Origin: Chloroflexota bacterium
GTDB lineage: Bacteria; Chloroflexota; UBA6077; JACCZL01
Length of the DNA stretch: 64,000 bases
Direction: 5' to 3'
NCBI GenBank assembly: GCA_030447245.1
Contig: JAUJPG010000019.1
Location: 38,644 to 102,643, forward strand
The notes beneath the pieces are model-generated. The model was given only the letters and a program-made list of their open reading frames with translations, ran no database searches and had not been told where the DNA came from. This document shows positions 59,523 through 64,000 of this stretch, piece after piece (position 1 is the first letter of the stretch; each line of letters begins with the position of its first letter). A program made the translations under genes and the position numbers.

Positions 59523-60994
59523 GCCCTGAGCCAGATAGCTCAGCAGTCCGACCGCGCCCGCCAGGCAGCCCACCGTCACCAGGGTGCCGATCGTCGGGCC
59601 GGGCGTGCGGGACCCCGCACGATGATCCGGATGGGGTCGCCTGATCGGGGCACGCGCACCACCGCGTAGTCCTGAAACTGGCCGACGAGCACCTCGGCGG
59701 GACGAACTCGATGAGCGGGAAGGGACGACGTTCGTCTTCACCTCGCGCCGAGCGAGCCTGCGCGGGTAGGACAGCTCCACCGATCAACGTCGAAGCTGGG
59801 CCCCAGCGTCTTGATCCACGGCCGCTCGGGCTGGACGGCGTCAACGTCGAGCTTCGGCACCGAGTTGTTGAAGTAGTTGCGATCGTACCAGGCGCTGGGC
59901 AGATGGTCGAGGGTCCGCGAGCACGCGCGTGGCCGGACCGTACATACTGGCAGTCCAGACCTGGTGAAGGCCGAAGGCGACCTGGGCCGCGTCGCCGTGA
60001 CCAGCAGACCGAGCAGCGCGCGGGCCGACGCGGAGGCGCTCGGCGCGCAGGTGGGCCGCATAGCGGCGGGCGATCAGCATCAGCCCGGGCCGCGCACAGT
60101 AGGACGTAGCTGCTCAGGCGGTAGGGAAACTGGATGACCTGCAGCACCTGCGGCAGCCCGGTCCCACCAGCGAATCGCCCCAGCGTGTCCATCACCCAGC
60201 ATAGAACGGCCACCAAGCCGACGATGACCGCCGCGGTCAGGGCGAGCAACCGCGGCGGCGGACAAACGGGGCGCCGACGACGATGACGACGACCGCCGCC
60301 GCCAGCGGATGAGCGGCAACTGGACGTACAGTTGTGACAGGCCGTCGAGCCGATCGGCGAAGGGGAGATGCGCAGGAGCAAGCTGAAGACGTTGTCAACC
60401 GTCGTGAACCCAGTGTAGGCCAGGCCGACATTCGGGGAGTATCGGATCGTCTCGCGGTAGTTGACGAGTGGGATCAGGAACCAGGCGTTGGCGCCGAGGC
60501 CCAGCACGACACGTAGCAGCACCGCCCAGGCCGCGGCCAGGCCAGGCCGCGGCAGGCGGACACGGCCACCAGCTCCGTCCAGGCGCCGCGGGCGTAGGCG
60601 TTGGTGAGGTAGTAGGCGCCGCAGACGAACACCAGGCCGCAGGTAAGCGTGCTACCGCCGAGGCGGCCTGCCGCGCCAGCCAGGTCCAGCCGGCAAAGGC
60701 GGCGAACGCGGCGAGCAGATATGAGCCGACCCAGGCCGCCCACGCCGAGCCGAGCACCACCGCCGCGAGGGCCACCACGTAGTACAGCGTGCCGCCGTAG
60801 AAGGCGAATCAAGGGTAGAACCAGCCCAGCTTGACGCTGTTGTCGAAGAAGGTGGGGCTCAGGTGCTGCCGCACGTAGCTGGCCTGCTTCCCGACCGCGT
60901 ACAGGTGGCCCTCCCAGATGTCCGTGTAGGCCCCCTGTCCGAGAAGCATCGGCAGCAGGAGGGCCGTCGCCACGCTCCAGCGCAACCGCGGCAT
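59523..60994 (-). pseudogene. large multi-pass membrane protein (YfhO-like), heavily frameshifted
   Basis: Starting from ATG 60994: MPRLRWSVATALLLPMLLGQ, GHLYAVGKQASYVRQHLSPT. Then, across at least six frames: VVALAAVVLGSAWAAWVGSY, CGLVFVCGAYYLTNAYARGA, LGANAWFLIPLVNYRETIRY, VGLAYTGFTTVDNVFSLLLR, TAAVIVGLVAVLCWVMDTLG, TGLPQVLQVIQFPYRLSSYV, PIRIIVRGPARPTIGTLVTV and GAVGLLSYLAQG. The pattern (FPYRL, membrane helices and a late extracellular loop) recalls YfhO-type surface-glycan membrane proteins. It ends at about 59523, exactly where the DPM1-like half ends. Confidence 0.65.
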
Positions 60995-61144
60995 CCCAAA
61001 TCGGCCGCGAGCGGTACGCCGCCCGCCATCCCCGCGCCGCTCCCGCTACCGCGCGAAACGCAAGCGGTCAGGTGGCCGTGTTCGGCTCGGTCGGTTGCCG
61101 GATGGGCACGGCCGTGGCCGCCCGCCCAGCCAGACGAGGGTCAT

Positions 61145-61943
61145 TCATGCCCGACCGTCGCGGGTGAGCTGAGGCGTTGCAAGCTCGGGGCCGCCCGGCG
61201 AACTCCGGGCGACCGCCGCACGCCGGACTGCGCGTTGCTGGCGCAGGCCGTATCGCACGATGCAGTGCAACGCGTCGAACCCGTCTTTCCACCCGATCTT
61301 CTTGCCCTCGGCGTAATCCCGCCCGTCGTAGGAGATGCCCACCTCGTAGATCCGCAGTCCCCGTGCGCGATCTTCGCCGTCACCTCGGGCTCGAATCCGA
61401 AGCGGTCCTGCTCCAGCCGGATCTCGATCACCTCACGGCGGAACAGCTTGTAGCAGGTCTCCATATCGGTGAGGTTCAGGTCGGTGAACGCGTTGCTGAG
61501 CGTCGTCAGGAGCTGGTTGCCCACGGCGTGCCAGAAGAACAGCACGCGACGCTGCGCGCCGCCGACGAAGCGCGACCCATAGACGACGTCCGCGTCGTGC
61601 TCCAGGCACGGCTGCAGGAGACGGACGTACTCGCGCGGGTCGTACCGAGGTCGGCGTCCTGGATGACCACGTAGTCGCCCCGAGCCGCCTTGATCCCCGC
61701 CCGCAGCACCGCGCCCTTGCCGCGGTTCACCGGCTGGAACAGCACGCGGAGCTCAGGACCCGGTGGCGCGCTGCCAGCTTCGCGCAGAGTCTCCCGCGTC
61801 CCATCCGTTGAGCCGTCGTCGACGACGATCAACTCCTTGCGCAACGGCACGGCCAGCACGCGTCTGACAATCTCGGCGACGGTCGCACGCTCGTTGAAGA
61901 CCGGCATCACTACCGACAGCAGAATCTGGTCCAGTTGCGCCAC
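61145..61943 (-). pseudogene. family 2 glycosyltransferase (DPM1/polyprenyl-phosphate type), two frameshifts
   Basis: Starts at GTG 61943 with AGGGGG upstream: [65 protein letters not shown]. Near 61655 the frame shifts to give [40 protein letters not shown] and [12 protein letters not shown]; near 61370 it shifts again to [20 protein letters not shown] and stops at 61145. The D-A-D site and the T-C-Y-K-L-F region identify polyprenyl-phosphate sugar synthases. It would supply lipid-linked sugar to the PMT enzymes. Two single-base indels. Confidence 0.78.
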
Positions 61944-62274
61944 GCATACCCCCTGCACTCACCTCCGCGGCGCGCTCGCCGCCGAGCGCCGAGCACTGCC
62001 CCATGCCTCACCGACGCAAGCGGCGGCGACCCTCTGCATGGGACTTGGGATCGTAACGATCAGCGTACCCAACGAGCAACAAGGGCCAGGGACATCGCCT
62101 GGCGACAACACTACAAACACGGCCTACTCCGGCCATGACTGGCCTGCTAGCCGAGCGATTCCTCGGCGTGCGCGATCGGTCGGGCCGCCGAGGACGAGCC
62201 CAAGCCGCCGATCGATTGAAAGGCTTGGACCCACTCCAGAGCTCACAATGCAGCAGCTGCTGTGGCAGGTCCCC
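61944..62274. other. intergenic region between GT2 and the FAD enzyme
   Basis: 331 bases with no gene. Composition shifts from GC-rich on the left to clearly less GC-rich on the right, where the next gene begins. No hairpin or promoter consensus was found. Confidence 0.35.
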
Positions 62275-63687
62275 TCACTTCTCCTCGATATACTCCTTCT
62301 GCTCGTTCACGCTCCAAACGTCATGCTCTTCATGGCCAGCCAGGATGTTCCTCGCGACGTAGAAGCCGGTCAATATCGAGTGATCCTGATTGTTGTATCT
62401 GAACAGTCCGCCGCGCCCACCAAGGTGGAGATTCCTGAAGGAGCCCACGAACTCCTTCGCCACTTCAAGAGAACGCTGATAATTGAAGTTGTAGACAGGA
62501 TACGCGTTCGGGACCCGCTGAACGAATCCCTCACGGATGTGCTCGGGCTTTGCTAAGCCAATCCGCACGATCTCATCTTTGCCCAAAGAGATGAGATCGT
62601 GATCGCTCATTGTCCACAGTGCGTCTCCTTCAGACGCGAAGTACTCCATGGCAATGGGCGTGGCATCTTCCCCCTCCTTTACCATGTACGGACTCCAGTT
62701 TCTGAAGTTCTGGATCCTGCCCACGCGAACCGCCGGATCGTGTACATAGATCCACTGGTCCGGAAAGGGATTGCTCTCGACGATGAGGTTCACCGAGATG
62801 AAGTTCCGGAACTTCAATCGCTCAACCTGCGCCTTCACCGACTCCGGAGGCGAAAGGCGAAGCACCAGCTTGTCGAGAGGCATTGTCGAGACAACGCAAT
62901 CAACCTTCCTGGAATGCAGGGTGTTCGTGGCATTGTCTCTCACGGTTACTCCCGACACCGTGCCGTCGGCTACTTCGAATGACATGACTTCGTAGTTGAG
63001 ATGGACTCTTACACCTCGTGCGACCAGGAGATCGGTCATGCGCTCATACAGCATTCCAGGCCCGTACTTCGGGTAGTGAAAGTTGGTGATGATCGTTCTA
63101 GACCCGGGATTGATCTTGAAGACCGCGTTGATCATCGCCTTGAGCAAGTCGAAGTTCTGGATCCGCTGCGCCGCCCAGTCGGCCGAAAGCTCAGAGGTGG
63201 GGATGCCCCATACCTTCTCGGTATAGGACTTGAAGAACGTCTTGAAGAGCTTGTCGCCGAATCGGTTGGACACCCATTGATCGAACGTCTTCTCCTCTTT
63301 GTGGCGCTTGAATTGCCTCGCGAGCCAGCTGAGGACGATGAGAGAGGACCTACGCAGGCCCAGGTTGCCCAGGGCGTTCGACGCGGATAGAGGGTAGTCA
63401 TAGAACTTGTTCTCGTAGTAAATCCTCGACAACCTCGACCTGGTGAGCATCTCGGCCCCGAGAAAGCTCCTGTAGAAGGCGTCGATCTCAGGGAACTTCG
63501 TATAGAAGCGGTGGCCACCAAGGTCAAAGCGGTAGCCGTTGCGCTGCAAGGTTTTCGCGATACCGCCAACCGCGCGGTCCATCTCGTAGATGTCTACGTC
63601 GAAGTCCTGAAGCCGATCTTGTCGGAACAGCTCGTAAGCGGTGGCGAGGCCAGCCGGCCCGGCGCCGATGATGGTCAGGTGTGTCAT
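62275..63687 (-). CDS. FAD-dependent amine-oxidase/UDP-galactopyranose-mutase-like protein
   Basis: 470 residues from ATG 63687. FAD fold: TIIGAGPAGLATAYELFRQD at the start (G-x-G-x-x-G), DIYEMDRAVGGIAKTLQRNG, YRFDLGGHRFYTKFPEIDAF, PTSELSADWAAQRIQNFDLL, and near the end LGGRGGLFRYNNQDHSIL-TG. The GGHRF segment is typical of UDP-galactopyranose mutase and related desaturase-like oxidoreductases; UGM itself is shorter (370-400 residues). A nucleotide-sugar or polyprenyl-lipid substrate fits the surface-sugar context. The base composition is much less GC-rich than the neighbours, suggesting recent transfer. Confidence 0.82.
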   Translation of the reverse strand: MTHLTIIGAGPAGLATAYELFRQDRLQDFDVDIYEMDRAVGGIAKTLQRNGYRFDLGGHRFYTKFPEIDAFYRSFLGAEMLTRSRLSRIYYENKFYDYPLSASNALGNLGLRRSSLIVLSWLARQFKRHKEEKTFDQWVSNRFGDKLFKTFFKSYTEKVWGIPTSELSADWAAQRIQNFDLLKAMINAVFKINPGSRTIITNFHYPKYGPGMLYERMTDLLVARGVRVHLNYEVMSFEVADGTVSGVTVRDNATNTLHSRKVDCVVSTMPLDKLVLRLSPPESVKAQVERLKFRNFISVNLIVESNPFPDQWIYVHDPAVRVGRIQNFRNWSPYMVKEGEDATPIAMEYFASEGDALWTMSDHDLISLGKDEIVRIGLAKPEHIREGFVQRVPNAYPVYNFNYQRSLEVAKEFVGSFRNLHLGGRGGLFRYNNQDHSILTGFYVARNILAGHEEHDVWSVNEQKEYIEEK

Positions 63688-63858
63688 GAGACGGTGTGGG
63701 CTCGCAGTCTTCGTGTGATGGGCCGCTCCAGCGTCCGAGGGTCGCGCCGACCGGCGGCCGCCAGCACATCCGCACGGAGCGGCATCCTCCCCTTTTTGAT
63801 ACGGGAATACAACGAGGAGGCGCAAGCGAGTCTATCGGGTCGAGCCTCGATCGAGCGA

Positions 63859-64000
63859 TCACTCGAGGGCGTAGATCTTCACGGTCGGGCCGGGCCGCGC
63901 CCGGGCGAAGAGGTTCCAGAACGGGCCGACGAACTCCTGGCCGGCGAACGGATACGCGGAGACCGGGCCGCCGTCGGCGGCCGGGCCAAACGTGGCGATC
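63859..64000 (-). CDS. C-terminal end of a protein running off the right edge
   Basis: The last 46 codons of a leftward gene: SAYPFAGQEFVGPFWNLFAR, ARPGPTVKIYALE, stop TGA 63859-63861. It is too short to name. The strand pattern and the VKIYALE ending resemble the end of membrane sugar-polymer or glycosyltransferase proteins in this region. The start lies beyond base 64000. Confidence 0.55.
   Translation of the reverse strand, partial: IATFGPAADGGPVSAYPFAGQEFVGPFWNLFARARPGPTVKIYALE

Noticed and set aside
1..64000. rRNA, tRNA genes, CRISPR arrays, prophage or plasmid origins
   Set aside because: None was recognised on either strand; no spaced repeat array, no cloverleaf with a standard T-arm, and no phage structural genes.

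Overview
The window is high-GC DNA, about two thirds G+C or more by eye, from a bacterium with compact operons, many overlapping stop/start codons, GTG starts and apparently a few CTG starts. The gene set is a class III-type PHA synthase with a PhaQ-like PadR repressor, luciferase-like oxidoreductases, a tandem universal stress protein, PMT-type membrane glycosyltransferases, a UPF0104 flippase and many IS relics. It fits a free-living high-GC lineage such as Chloroflexota. That placement is an inference from gene content; no rRNA or other taxonomic marker is present.

Layout. 1-2.9 kb: end of a dltAB-like pair, then an IS256 relic beside the tail of a methyltransferase. 2.9-10.9 kb: metabolic genes (metallo-hydrolase, cytidine deaminase, SDR, LarA-like protein, two tandem D-2-hydroxyacid dehydrogenases, Glu-type dehydrogenase, haloacid dehalogenase). 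11-16.3 kb: a polyhydroxyalkanoate (PHA) island (phaE/phaR-like, phaC, phaQ-like repressor, phasin, two reductases). 16.4-20.3 kb: three related small-molecule O-methyltransferases, one badly broken, and a relic of a large DNA methyltransferase. 20.6-24.5 kb: an IS graveyard (IS110, two IS630-type, IS21) around a luciferase-like oxidoreductase and a small membrane protein. 24.7-31.5 kb: LOG, ketopantoate reductase, M20 peptidase, a zinc-ribbon orphan, and a luciferase-like/GNAT/DapA-family operon. 31.6-32.9 kb: a decayed IS3 element with recognisable ends. 33.1-38.4 kb: accD-accA, a secreted SH3 protein, a universal stress protein, a tRNA-binding-domain protein and a tiny disordered protein. 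38.6-47.7 kb: four PMT-type glycosyltransferases and a sulfatase lipoprotein. 48.1-50.9 kb: D-threonine-aldolase-like and FMN 2-hydroxyacid oxidising enzymes. 50.9-64 kb: a cell-surface sugar region with a GDP-heptose-like operon, glycosyltransferases, a flippase, a toxin-antitoxin pair, a decayed multi-pass membrane protein and an AT-richer FAD enzyme.

How it fits together. The PHA genes cover substrate reduction (PhaB-like), polymerisation (PhaC plus PhaE/PhaR-like subunit), granule coat (phasin) and a candidate sensor (PhaQ-like); no thiolase is in the window. The sugar region has isomerase, phosphatase and guanylyltransferase steps of a heptose pathway plus a transaldolase and a flippase. 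A polyprenyl-phosphate glycosyltransferase there is split into two halves about 5.4 kb apart and in opposite orientation, which suggests that an inversion broke one longer operon.

Caveat. Many otherwise well conserved genes carry one or more single-base frameshifts, often at short G or C runs. I cannot tell real decay from residual sequencing error, so broken genes are flagged one by one.
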